From JACQAI01 sp035507915 (GTDB lineage Bacteria > Pseudomonadota > Alphaproteobacteria > Elsterales > Elsteraceae): a DNA stretch of 12,629 bases. The notes under the pieces were generated by a model that was not told the DNA's origin, made no database searches, and saw only the letters and a program-made list of their open reading frames with translations. Each line of letters begins with the position of its first letter. Position 1 is the stretch's first letter. Of the stretch, positions 1 through 7,245 are shown in pieces. The stretch is taken from positions 1-12,629 of the forward strand of contig DATJNS010000030.1 of the NCBI GenBank assembly GCA_035507915.1, given 5' to 3'. Position numbers and translations under genes: made by a program.

Positions 1-1
1 T

Positions 2-148
2 CCGTTGTTCGCCGAGCCGCGTCCCGAGATGGAGAATGCACGTACCTATCTCGCCGCGCTGTCGCGCGCGTTGAGCGAGACGCCCGTGGCCGCCGGCACA
101 TCCGACATCAGCGCCAACCAACAGTCCATCCAGCTGGTCGCGCGCTGA
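2..148 (+). CDS. C-terminal fragment of an unidentified protein
   Basis: An open frame runs from the window edge to a TGA at 146-148 and gives 48 residues. They include an amphipathic, helix-like stretch (ENARTYLAALSRALSE), then a short Ser/Thr/Ala-rich stretch and a tail ending QLVAR. The residue mix looks like a real protein, and a terminator-like hairpin follows about 100 bases downstream. Both support a genuine gene end rather than a chance frame. I recognise no domain in this short tail and assign no function. The frame has no ATG forced by context because the start lies outside the window. Confidence 0.55.
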   Translation, partial: PLFAEPRPEMENARTYLAALSRALSETPVAAGTSDISANQQSIQLVAR

Positions 149-215
149 GCGCGCGGTGACGTCAGCCGAGAGGAAGAACGGCAGCGTCGGGGCAAGCCGT
201 CCCGTTTTGTGTCGT

Positions 216-236
216 TGGTTGCGGGCCCCGCAACCA
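216..236. repeat. Short GC-rich inverted repeat (9-bp stem, 3-nt loop)
   Basis: TGGTTGCGG (216-224) is the exact reverse complement of CCGCAACCA (228-236), with loop GCC. It sits 67 bases after the stop of the left-hand gene and 8 bases before a second hairpin. No T-run follows, so on its own it is not a convincing intrinsic terminator. It may be part of a two-hairpin 3' end. Confidence 0.5.
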
Positions 237-244
237 CTAAGCTG

Positions 245-283
245 AACGGCGCCGCCTGCCCAGGTCGGCGCCGTTCTTCTTGG
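245..283 (+). terminator. Terminator-like hairpin after the left-hand gene
   Basis: AACGGCGCCG (245-254) pairs perfectly over 10 bp with CGGCGCCGTT (266-275) around an 11-nt loop. It is followed by a T-rich but imperfect run, CTTCTTGG (276-283). Short outer arms GCTGAA (241-246) and TTCAGC (284-289) are also complementary, so a slightly different extended fold is possible. It lies between the gene ending at 148 and the start at 376, both on this strand, and would separate their transcripts. Confidence 0.55.
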
Positions 284-375
284 TTCAGCCGCGAACGCCC
301 GCGGTTTGACGCCGTCCTGCCCGTCGACGATCGCAAGCCATTTCGATCTGGTTACTGCTGGAGGTCCTGTTCTCC

Positions 376-1413
376 ATGGCACAGCGCGCCAAACGCGTCG
401 CCCCCTTCACCGTTGCATTGGCCGGTGCCGGGATGATCAGCCACTATCACCTGAACGCTTGGCGCAAGCAGGGCAACCGGGTGCGTGTCGTCGCGATCGC
501 GGATCCCGATCGCGCGCGCGCCGAGCTACGCGCCGCCGAATTCGGCATCCCGACGGTCCATGACGGCGCCGCCGCGTTGTTCGCCGGCGAGCAGATCGAT
601 GCGCTCGACGTGCTGTCGCCGCGCGAGACCCATGCCGCATGGGTCGAGGCCGCGGCGGCGCGCGGCATCGCGGTGCTGTGCCAGAAGCCGATGACGCCGA
701 CCCTGGCGCAGTCGCAGGCGCTGGTGCGCGCGGTCGACGGCAGGATACGCCTGATGATCCACGAGAACTGGCGCTTCCGGCCGTGGTATCGCGAGCTCAA
801 ACGCTGGATCGACGAGGGCGCGCTGGGCGAGATCGCGATGGCGCGTCTCAGCATGATGAATTCGGGCCTGCTGCCCGATGCCGAAGGGCGCCGCTTCGCG
901 CTCGAGCGCCAGCCGTTCTTTCAGCACGAGCCGCGCCTCTTGATCGCGGAGGGTCTGATCCATCAGATCGACACCGTGCGGTACCTGTGCGGACCGCTGC
1001 GGGTCGTCGCCGCGCGCGCCGCGCGCACCGTGCCGGACGTGGTCGGCGAGACCTATGCCGACATCTTCATGGAGACCGCGGCCGGCGCGCCCGTCACGGT
1101 GACGGGCAACATCGCCGCTCCCGGCTATCCGCCGCGCGTGCCCGACCGGCTCGAGATCGTCGGCAGCCGGGCGAGCGCGGTGTTCGACGACGACACGCTC
1201 GAGCTGCTCGGACCGACGCCACGCCGCCAAGCCTACGACCGCGATGCGGGCTACCAGGCGAGCTTCGATGCCGTCATCGCGCACTTCATCGACTGCCTGG
1301 AGACGGGCGCCCGCTTCGAGACCGATCCGGCCGACAATCTGGAGACCCTGACCCTCGTCGAGCACGCCTACTGGGCGGCCGGTCTGGGCAAGGTCCCGGC
1401 AGCGCGCGCCTGA
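376..1413 (+). CDS. Gfo/Idh/MocA-family NAD(P)-dependent oxidoreductase
   Basis: The product has 345 residues, the usual length for this family of dehydrogenases acting on sugars, inositols and related polyols. An N-terminal Rossmann fold carries GAGMIS at residues 17-22, with an acidic ADPD turn after the second strand. CQKP at 102-105 is the family's EKP motif with Glu replaced by Gln; the catalytic-type Lys is K104. In the C-terminal alpha/beta domain, GLIHQID places H196 and D199 where the family has its HxxD pair, followed by the typical LCGP. The ATG at 376 is supported by a GGAGG at 360-364, 11 bases upstream. The next gene begins 68 bases downstream on the same strand. No neighbour fixes the substrate, so it stays unassigned. 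Family assignment is secure. Confidence 0.93.
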   Translation: MAQRAKRVAPFTVALAGAGMISHYHLNAWRKQGNRVRVVAIADPDRARAELRAAEFGIPTVHDGAAALFAGEQIDALDVLSPRETHAAWVEAAAARGIAVLCQKPMTPTLAQSQALVRAVDGRIRLMIHENWRFRPWYRELKRWIDEGALGEIAMARLSMMNSGLLPDAEGRRFALERQPFFQHEPRLLIAEGLIHQIDTVRYLCGPLRVVAARAARTVPDVVGETYADIFMETAAGAPVTVTGNIAAPGYPPRVPDRLEIVGSRASAVFDDDTLELLGPTPRRQAYDRDAGYQASFDAVIAHFIDCLETGARFETDPADNLETLTLVEHAYWAAGLGKVPAARA

Positions 1414-1481
1414 ACGGCAGGCGCTTCGGCGCGTCGCAGCGCGTCTGGCAATCGGGCTCCGGCGCAGGCTAGAATCGGTCA

Positions 1482-2225
1482 ATGGCAACGCGCGCGAACG
1501 GGACCGATGAGCTGGTGCTCGTGCACAGCTCCGATCTGCACGTCGACAACACCGAGATCGACGCGATCGACGGCTATCACGGGCTCGTCGGCTTGCAGGC
1601 GGTGCTGGGCAAGGCCGCAGCCTTGGGAGCGGACGTTCTGCTCCTGGCCGGCGACACGTTCGAGAATCACCGCGTCTCGCAGGCCGTGCTGCGTCAAACG
1701 GCGGATCTCCTGGCGGCCGTCCCGTTGCCGATCGTCCTGCTCCCCGGAAATCACGATTCGATTCTACCGGACTGCATGTTCGTCCGCGGCGGCCTGAACG
1801 CGGTCCCCAACCTGCACCTGCTGGGGGTGACCCACCCCGACGCCGTCCTGTTTCCCGAGCACGACCTCGAAATTTGCGGCCGCGCGCATCGCGGATTCGA
1901 CGACATGTCACCGTTGCACCCATCGCGCCAGCGCACGACACGGTGGCAGATCGTGGTGGCGCACGGTCATTATGTGCCGCCGGACGAATGGGCCGCCGAG
2001 GCCCATCGATCGTGGCGGATCAGCGACGAAGCCCTGTTGGCGACCCAAGCTGACTACATCGCCCTCGGGCACTGGGATAGAGCCGCGCAGGTCGGCGACG
2101 GCACCGTGCCCGCGTACTATTCGGGCGCGCCGCATCTTGCTGGCACGGTCAACGTCGTCCGCTTGAGCCGGCTGTCCGGCGTGACGGTCGCGCGCGAGCC
2201 GCTGCAACGCGCCGAGGAGAATTGA
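1482..2225 (+). CDS. Small SbcD-like metallophosphoesterase
   Basis: This 247-residue protein has the calcineurin-like phosphoesterase metal motifs in order: DLH (18-20), GDTFENH (57-63), GNHD (89-92), HGH (161-163) and GHWD (196-199). The general look, including SSDLHVDN near the start, is that of the nuclease domain of SbcD/Mre11 or of YfcE-type phosphodiesterases. It lacks the C-terminal capping region of full SbcD, and no SbcC-like ATPase is nearby. The last motif is normally GHxH; here the second His is Asp (D199). The start at 1482 lacks a strong Shine-Dalgarno sequence, so a nearby alternative start is possible. The gene ends 15 bases from the convergent amidohydrolase. The substrate (nucleic acid, nucleotide or phosphodiester) is not shown by the sequence. 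Confidence 0.88.
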   Translation: MATRANGTDELVLVHSSDLHVDNTEIDAIDGYHGLVGLQAVLGKAAALGADVLLLAGDTFENHRVSQAVLRQTADLLAAVPLPIVLLPGNHDSILPDCMFVRGGLNAVPNLHLLGVTHPDAVLFPEHDLEICGRAHRGFDDMSPLHPSRQRTTRWQIVVAHGHYVPPDEWAAEAHRSWRISDEALLATQADYIALGHWDRAAQVGDGTVPAYYSGAPHLAGTVNVVRLSRLSGVTVAREPLQRAEEN

Positions 2226-2240
2226 CGGCTCCCGGCGGCG

Positions 2241-3482
2241 TCACCGGTTGGCGCGGGCAACCGCGGCGTTGAGCAGCAGGTTGGCGCCGGGCAGCGATCG
2301 CGTGAGCTCGATCGCCTCGTTCACGTTGTGGCTGATGCCGTCGACACAGGGCGTGAAGATCATCGCCGTGGGCGCCAGCGTCGCGACCGCGTAGGCGTCG
2401 TGACCGGCCTGGCTGCGCATCTCCCGGTAGGACAGGCCGAGCTCGTCGGCGGTCGTCTTCAGGAGGCCGATGATTTCCGGCGCGAACAGGTCGGTGCCCC
2501 AACTCCAGCCCTCGGCGACCTCGATCTCGACGTTGGCGCGCCGCGCCGCGGCGGCGATCGCGGTGTCGATCTCCGCGCGCATGCTCTCGAAGCGGGCCGG
2601 GTCGACATGGCGGAAGTCGATCGTCAGCTTGGCCTGCTCGGCATAGGTGCCGGGCAGGTTGGGGAAGCTCTCGATCCGGGTCGTCGTCGTGCGCCCTTCA
2701 TCGGCGGCATAGGCGAGCCCGATGTCGTTGACCGCCGCAATGACGTAGCCCGCGCCGACCAGCGCGTTGCGCCGCATCGCCATCGGCGTGCCGCCGGCAT
2801 GGCCGGTATCGCCCGCGATCGTCAGCTTGAGGGCCTGGGTCTTGTAGCCGCCGACCACGATGCCGACGTCGCGGCCTTCGCGGTCGAGCGTCGGCGCCTG
2901 CTCGATGTGCAGCTCGATGTAAGCGTCGAACGCGCGCGCGCCGAGTGGCGCCTTTCCGGCATAGCCGATGCCGGCCAACGCCTCGTCGACCGAGAAGCCG
3001 CTGTCGTCCCTGGTGGCGAGCACGCTCTCCAGGGTCAGCCGCTTGGCGAACGCCAGCGAGCCCATCATCGGCGGGCTGAAGCGCGCGCCCTCCTCGTTGG
3101 TCCAGCAGATCACCTCGATGCCGCGCTTGGTCTCGAGGCCGCGGTCGTTGAGCGTGCGCACGACCTCGAGGCCGCACAGCACGCCCAGGACGCCGTCGTA
3201 GCGGCCGCCGCAGATCTGCGTGTCGAGATGGCTGCCGATGGCGACCGGGGGCAGCGACGGGTCGCGCCCGGCGCGGCGGGCAAAGATGTTGCCGATCCGG
3301 TCGACCTCGACCGAGCAGCCGGCGGCGCGCGCCCACTCGACGAACAGATCGCGCATGCGCCCGTCCTCCGCGGAGAGCGCCAGGCGCCGCAAACCGACCT
3401 CGCGGAAGCGCCCGATCTCGGCCGAGCGTTCGAGCGTTTCCCACAGGCGCTCGGGATTGACCTCCAAGACGTTCGTCGCCAC
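2241..3482 (-). CDS. M20-type Zn amidohydrolase: N-carbamoyl-L-amino acid hydrolase / allantoate amidohydrolase family
   Basis: The product has 413 residues, normal for the hydantoinase/carbamoylase family, which hydrolyses ureido or amide C-N bonds in hydantoin, pyrimidine and purine breakdown. The metal-site and catalytic motifs are complete: GSHLDT (H85, D87), GGRYDG (D96), NEEG (129-132), LHIEQ (H192), a GTPMAMRRNAL substrate-binding stretch, AGHDA, and GISHNVNE (H385, E389). I chose the GTG at 3482 because AAAGGAG (plus-strand 3489-3495) lies 6 bases upstream, and because the first in-frame ATG (residue 43) would remove conserved N-terminal sequence. The frame stays open far upstream, but that part lies antiparallel-free inside the next gene's coding region and is a shadow. 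It is the last gene of the five-gene minus-strand unit, 35 bases after the large hydroxylase subunit. The exact substrate is uncertain. Confidence 0.92.
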   Translation of the reverse strand: MATNVLEVNPERLWETLERSAEIGRFREVGLRRLALSAEDGRMRDLFVEWARAAGCSVEVDRIGNIFARRAGRDPSLPPVAIGSHLDTQICGGRYDGVLGVLCGLEVVRTLNDRGLETKRGIEVICWTNEEGARFSPPMMGSLAFAKRLTLESVLATRDDSGFSVDEALAGIGYAGKAPLGARAFDAYIELHIEQAPTLDREGRDVGIVVGGYKTQALKLTIAGDTGHAGGTPMAMRRNALVGAGYVIAAVNDIGLAYAADEGRTTTTRIESFPNLPGTYAEQAKLTIDFRHVDPARFESMRAEIDTAIAAAARRANVEIEVAEGWSWGTDLFAPEIIGLLKTTADELGLSYREMRSQAGHDAYAVATLAPTAMIFTPCVDGISHNVNEAIELTRSLPGANLLLNAAVARANR

Positions 3483-3517
3483 GCGGCTCTCCTTTGCTGG
3501 GCTCGATCGGATCCCAA

Positions 3518-5863
3518 TTACTTCGCGGATGCGCCGGCGCGGATGGCGTCGAGCACGCGCTCGGGCGTGAAGGGCTGGTGCGCGATGTGCGCGCCGAGCG
3601 GCCGCAGCGCGTCGTTGACGCCGACCGACAGCGCGCCGAACGCCCCGATCGTGCCGGCTTCGCCGATTCCCTTGGCACCGAGCTGGGTCGTCGCCTCGGG
3701 CGATTCGACGTGCGCCACGTGGATGTCCGGCATCTCGGCTGCCATCGGCGCGAGATAGTCGGCCATCGTGCCGTTCACCAGGTTGCCGTCGGCGTCGTAA
3801 ATGCATTCCTCGTAGAGCGCGGCGCCGATCCCCTGCACGACACCGCCGCGCACCTGCTCGTCGACCAGCAGCGGATTGATCAAGCGCCCGCAATCGTCGA
3901 CCGCCCAGAACCCGAGCAGCGTGATGAAGCCGGTCTCCGGATCGAGCTCGAGATGCACGCCATGCGCGCCGTTCGCCGTGTAATAGGCCTGATGGTTGGG
4001 CACGTGGCTGCGCGATACGGCGAGTTGGACGTCGAGATCCTTCGGCAGCGTGTCTTGCCGGAAGTAACCGATCTTCCCGACGTCGGCGAGGCTGATCACG
4101 GCGCCGCGCGTCAGCCGGTTGACGACCTGCCCGGCCGCGATATCGAGCTCCGCAGCCGGGGTCTGCGTGATCGACGCGGCGACCGCCAGGATGTTCTCCT
4201 TGAGCGCGGCCGCCGCCTTGAGCGCGGCCTCGCCGCCGATCGCCATGCCGCGTGAGGCCCACGCCCCGCCGCCATAGGGCGAGACGGCGCTGTCGCCCGA
4301 CATCATCTCGATTGCATCGATCGGCACGCCGATCGTCTCGGCGATGATCTGCGCCAATCCGGTCAGGGTGCCCTGGCCCTGGTCCGTGATGCTGGTCAGG
4401 CAGCGCAGCATGCCGGACGGCTCGAGGCGCAAGGTGCAGCCGTCCTGCACCGAGATGCGCGCCTCTGTCGGCCCGTAATAAGGCGGTCCGTAAGCGGTCT
4501 GCTCGACAAAGGTCGCGATGCCGATGCCGCGATGGATCCCGCGCGCGCGCAGCGCGGCCTGCTCCCGGCGCAGCCGGTCGTAGTCCATGGCGGCGACCAG
4601 CTTGTCGAGACAGGCGTCGAACGAGCAATTGTCGAGCCTGACGCCGCCCAGGGTGACGCACGGCATCGACGCCGCGGGATGGTGGTTGCGCCGCCGGAAC
4701 GCGACCGGGTCGATGCCGAGCTCGGCCGCCGCGGCGTCGACCAGTGTCTCGGTCACGGCGCAGGCAATCGGCAGGCCGACGCCGCGGTACATGCCGATCA
4801 GGTTCTTGTTGACGTACACGCTGCGCGTGCGCCCGCGGTAATGCTCGAACGCGTAGGGCGCGCCGCTCGACACGATCGTCATCATGCCTTCGGCGATGTT
4901 GAAGCGCAGCGGCATGCCGAAGGCGCCGATCGCCGACAGATCGTCGACCGTCATGGCGACGATGCGGCCGTCGCGGGTTGCGCCCAGGCGTGCGGTCACC
5001 CGATGGTCGCGCGCGTGCGCATCCGACACGAACGACTCGAGCCGGTCGGCGCAGAATCTCACCGGGCGCCCGAGCAGGCGGCTGGCCGCCACCACGGCGA
5101 GCTCCTCGGCGTAGACGTTGATCTTCAGCCCGAAGCCGCCGCCGATGTCGGGCGCGATCACCCGCACCTTGTGCTCGGGAATGCCGAAGTGGCCGCTGAA
5201 CACGTCCTGCATCTGGAACGGCGACTGGTGCGAATGATGGACAGTCAGGGTCTCGGCGCCCGGGTCCCAATCGGCGACCAGGCCGCGCGGCTCCAAGGCG
5301 AGCGCGGACTGGCGCTCGAACACGAACGCGCGTTCGACGACGACATCGGCGCCCTGGAGCGCGGTGTCCGGGTCGCCCGCCGCGATCGTGTGATCGAAGG
5401 CGAGATTGTCGCCCAGGCTCGCGTGGATCGGCTCGGCCGCCGCGAGCGCCGCGGCACCGTCGATGACGGCGGGCAAGGCCTGCCAGTCGATCGCGACCGC
5501 CTCGGCGGCATCCTCCGCCGCCGCTCGGCTGCTCGCGACCACCGCGACGACGGGCTGGCCCTGCCAGACGGCATGGTCGACCGCCATCGGATATTGTGGC
5601 GCCGATTTGTGGCCGCGGCGGTTGCGCGCCACGCCGACCAGCGGCTGGCAGATCTTGGCGAAATCCGCACCCGTGAAGACCGCTTCGACACCGGGCATCG
5701 CGCGCGCCGCGGCCGTGTCGATCGCGCCGATGCGCGCGTGCGCGAGCGGACTGCGCACGAACGCGATGTGCAGCATGCGGGGCAGCACGATGTCGCCGAC
5801 GTAGCGGCCGCGGCCGCGCAGGAACCGTTGCGCGTTGGTCTTCGGGATGCGCGCGCCGATCAT
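3518..5863 (-). CDS. Molybdopterin-binding large subunit of a CoxL/xanthine dehydrogenase-family hydroxylase
   Basis: This 781-residue protein is the catalytic Mo subunit of a three-subunit molybdenum hydroxylase, probably cytoplasmic since no signal peptide is seen. Motifs run in family order. The N-terminal RFLRGRGRYVGDI and FVRSPLAHARI belong to the aldehyde oxidase/xanthine dehydrogenase a/b-hammerhead domain. Molybdopterin-binding GGGFG is at 241-245 and QGQG at 495-498. KGIGEAGTIGA places the proposed catalytic Glu at E735. The active-site loop at 358-364 is MYRGVGL, where CoxL form II proteins have AYRGAGR and true CO dehydrogenase has a Cys-containing loop, so CO is an unlikely substrate. 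The ATG at 5863 overlaps the small-subunit stop by 4 bases (ATGA). A long in-frame extension upstream of it is a shadow of the small subunit gene. The substrate is unknown; a purine, other N-heterocycle or aldehyde are the family options. Confidence 0.95.
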   Translation of the reverse strand: MIGARIPKTNAQRFLRGRGRYVGDIVLPRMLHIAFVRSPLAHARIGAIDTAAARAMPGVEAVFTGADFAKICQPLVGVARNRRGHKSAPQYPMAVDHAVWQGQPVVAVVASSRAAAEDAAEAVAIDWQALPAVIDGAAALAAAEPIHASLGDNLAFDHTIAAGDPDTALQGADVVVERAFVFERQSALALEPRGLVADWDPGAETLTVHHSHQSPFQMQDVFSGHFGIPEHKVRVIAPDIGGGFGLKINVYAEELAVVAASRLLGRPVRFCADRLESFVSDAHARDHRVTARLGATRDGRIVAMTVDDLSAIGAFGMPLRFNIAEGMMTIVSSGAPYAFEHYRGRTRSVYVNKNLIGMYRGVGLPIACAVTETLVDAAAAELGIDPVAFRRRNHHPAASMPCVTLGGVRLDNCSFDACLDKLVAAMDYDRLRREQAALRARGIHRGIGIATFVEQTAYGPPYYGPTEARISVQDGCTLRLEPSGMLRCLTSITDQGQGTLTGLAQIIAETIGVPIDAIEMMSGDSAVSPYGGGAWASRGMAIGGEAALKAAAALKENILAVAASITQTPAAELDIAAGQVVNRLTRGAVISLADVGKIGYFRQDTLPKDLDVQLAVSRSHVPNHQAYYTANGAHGVHLELDPETGFITLLGFWAVDDCGRLINPLLVDEQVRGGVVQGIGAALYEECIYDADGNLVNGTMADYLAPMAAEMPDIHVAHVESPEATTQLGAKGIGEAGTIGAFGALSVGVNDALRPLGAHIAHQPFTPERVLDAIRAGASAK

Positions 5864-6369
5864 CGCGACCGTTCCGGCGCCGCGAGGCGCTCGCGCAGCA
5901 CCGTCTCGACCGCGTCGACGATCGCCTGATAGCCGGTGCAGCGGCACAGATTGCCGGACAGGAAGTCGCGGATCTCGGCGCGGGTCGCCGGCGCGCCCGC
6001 TTCGACCAGCTCGCGGGCGGTCAGCAGCATGCCGGCGGTGCAGAACCCGCACTGCGCGGCATTGCGCGCGGCGAACGCCGCCTGCAGCGCCGCGAGCGCG
6101 CCGCTGTCCGACAGGCCCTCGATCGTTTCGACCGACCGGCCGCCGACCTGCGCCGCGAGCGTCAGGCAACTACGCACCACGCGGCCGTCGACGACCACCG
6201 AGCAGGCCCCGCAGACGCCGTGCTCGCAGCCGAGATGGGTGCCCGTCAGGCCGAGTTCCTCGCGCAGGAAATCGGCGAGATGTTGGCGCGCCGGGACGCG
6301 CCGACGCACCGTCGCGCCGTTCACGGTGGTTTCGAGGTCGAGCTCGTGGCGGGGTTCCTCGGACGTCAT
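5860..6369 (-). CDS. [2Fe-2S] small subunit (CoxS-like) of the Mo-hydroxylase
   Basis: The product has 169 residues, the usual size for this subunit, which passes electrons from the Mo centre to the FAD. A plant-ferredoxin-like N-terminal domain carries C48, C53, C56 and C68 in the CxxxxCxxC...C pattern. The C-terminal helical domain carries the second cluster with C107, C110, C142 and C144 (CGFC ... CRC). All eight ligands are present. The ATG at 6369 overlaps the FAD-subunit stop by 4 bases, and its own TGA overlaps the large-subunit ATG by 4 bases, so translation of the three subunits is probably coupled. The long in-frame stretch upstream of 6369 is antiparallel-type noise within the FAD subunit gene and is not part of this protein. 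Confidence 0.96.
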   Translation of the reverse strand: MTSEEPRHELDLETTVNGATVRRRVPARQHLADFLREELGLTGTHLGCEHGVCGACSVVVDGRVVRSCLTLAAQVGGRSVETIEGLSDSGALAALQAAFAARNAAQCGFCTAGMLLTARELVEAGAPATRAEIRDFLSGNLCRCTGYQAIVDAVETVLRERLAAPERSR

Positions 6370-7232
6370 GGCGAAGGCCGGTGTCCCATGCGGTCGAGGG
6401 CGCGTCGGGTCAGCACGCCGGCGAGCTGCAGCTTGGTCGAGGCGCGAATGCCGGGCGAATCGGTCGGATCGAGATCGCGCGCCAGCGTTTCGGCGAGATC
6501 GTCGGCCGGGTCGAGCGGCAGCGTACGGCCGACCAGCGCCGCGGACACTTCGCGCGCGACCTTGGCGCGGTCGGTGCACCCGAAATAGACCAGGCGCGCC
6601 GCGGTGACGCGCTGCGCGGCGAGCGATGCCAGCGCGGCAAGGCCCGCGATCGCGAAGTCGCCCCTGCGGCGGCTCAGCTCGGCGAACGCGTAGACGCCGT
6701 CGCGCGGCTGGACGGGGATACGCGCCTGCAGGATGAGCTCGGCGGGTTGCAGGGCCGTGCGTTGCAAACCGACGAAGAAATCCTCGGCGCCGACGGTTCG
6801 GCGCCCGCGCGGGCTTCCGAGCACGAAGGTCGCGCCGAGCGCGACGGCGCATGCCGGCAGCTCGGCTGCCGGATCGGCGTAGGCCAGGCTGCCGCCGAGC
6901 GTGCCGCGGTTGCGGATCGCCACGTGGCCGACGTGACGCACCGCTTCGGCGATCAGCGGCAGATGCTCGTGGACGACGGGCGAAGCGAGGACGTCGGCGT
7001 GGCGCGTCAGCGCGCCGATCACGACGTCGCCGTCCTCGACCGATATTCCCGCGAGTTCCGTGAGATCGCCGAGATCGACCAGCAGCTCGGGCGTCGACAG
7101 CCGCATGGCGAGCGTGGCGAGCAGGCTCTGACCGCCGGCCAACGGCACGGCGCCGTCGCCATAGGTTTCCAGGAGACGAAACGCCGCGTCGAGCGTCGAC
7201 GGTCTGGCGTATCGGAAGCTCGGCGCCTTCAT
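6366..7232 (-). CDS. FAD-binding medium subunit (CoxM-like) of the Mo-hydroxylase
   Basis: The product has 288 residues, typical for CoxM. It holds FAD and passes electrons on to the external acceptor. The FAD-binding signatures are AGGQS at 32-36 and TLGG at 111-114, inside RNRGTLGGSLAYADPAAELP. These positions match those I know for Oligotropha CoxM (AGGHS and TIGG). A C-terminal CO dehydrogenase flavoprotein-type domain follows. The gene order medium, small, large is that of cox operons rather than of many xdh operons. The start lies 13 bases after the opine-dehydrogenase-family gene with no clear Shine-Dalgarno sequence, which suggests coupling to it. The end overlaps the small subunit start by 4 bases. 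Confidence 0.95.
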   Translation of the reverse strand: MKAPSFRYARPSTLDAAFRLLETYGDGAVPLAGGQSLLATLAMRLSTPELLVDLGDLTELAGISVEDGDVVIGALTRHADVLASPVVHEHLPLIAEAVRHVGHVAIRNRGTLGGSLAYADPAAELPACAVALGATFVLGSPRGRRTVGAEDFFVGLQRTALQPAELILQARIPVQPRDGVYAFAELSRRRGDFAIAGLAALASLAAQRVTAARLVYFGCTDRAKVAREVSAALVGRTLPLDPADDLAETLARDLDPTDSPGIRASTKLQLAGVLTRRALDRMGHRPSP

Positions 7233-7245
7233 CGCGAACGCGGGC

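Noticed and set aside
306..334. Possible promoter with TTGACG at 306-311 before the oxidoreductase gene
   Set aside because: At 17-18 bases the -10 position reads GATCGC/ATCGCA, a poor match.
526..1941. Open frame of 471 codons on the minus strand across the oxidoreductase and phosphoesterase genes
   Set aside because: It spans two real plus-strand genes and their spacer, with an Arg-rich composition and no domain.
2328..3758. Long open frame of 476 codons antisense to the amidohydrolase gene
   Set aside because: It lies opposite a protein with complete family motifs. Its translation is rich in Arg, Ala and Asp with no recognisable domain, as expected for the opposite strand of a high-GC gene.
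3483..5270. Upstream in-frame extension of the amidohydrolase to an ATG at 5270
   Set aside because: This segment covers the large-subunit gene in another frame and reads as Arg-rich noise. The GTG at 3482 with AAAGGAG explains the real start.
4532..5929. Open frame of 465 codons antisense to the Mo-hydroxylase large subunit
   Set aside because: It is a shadow of a well-supported gene. The composition is low-complexity (Arg/Ala/Asp/His) and there is no motif or plausible start signal.
5864..6169. Upstream in-frame extension of the Mo-hydroxylase large subunit to 6169
   Set aside because: The extension reads through the iron-sulfur subunit in the wrong frame. The ATG at 5863 gives the normal family N-terminus and an ATGA overlap.
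3518..7232. Assigning the Mo-hydroxylase as a carbon monoxide dehydrogenase
   Set aside because: Despite the cox-like gene order, the large subunit lacks the Cys-containing active-site loop of form I CoxL, so CO oxidation is unlikely.
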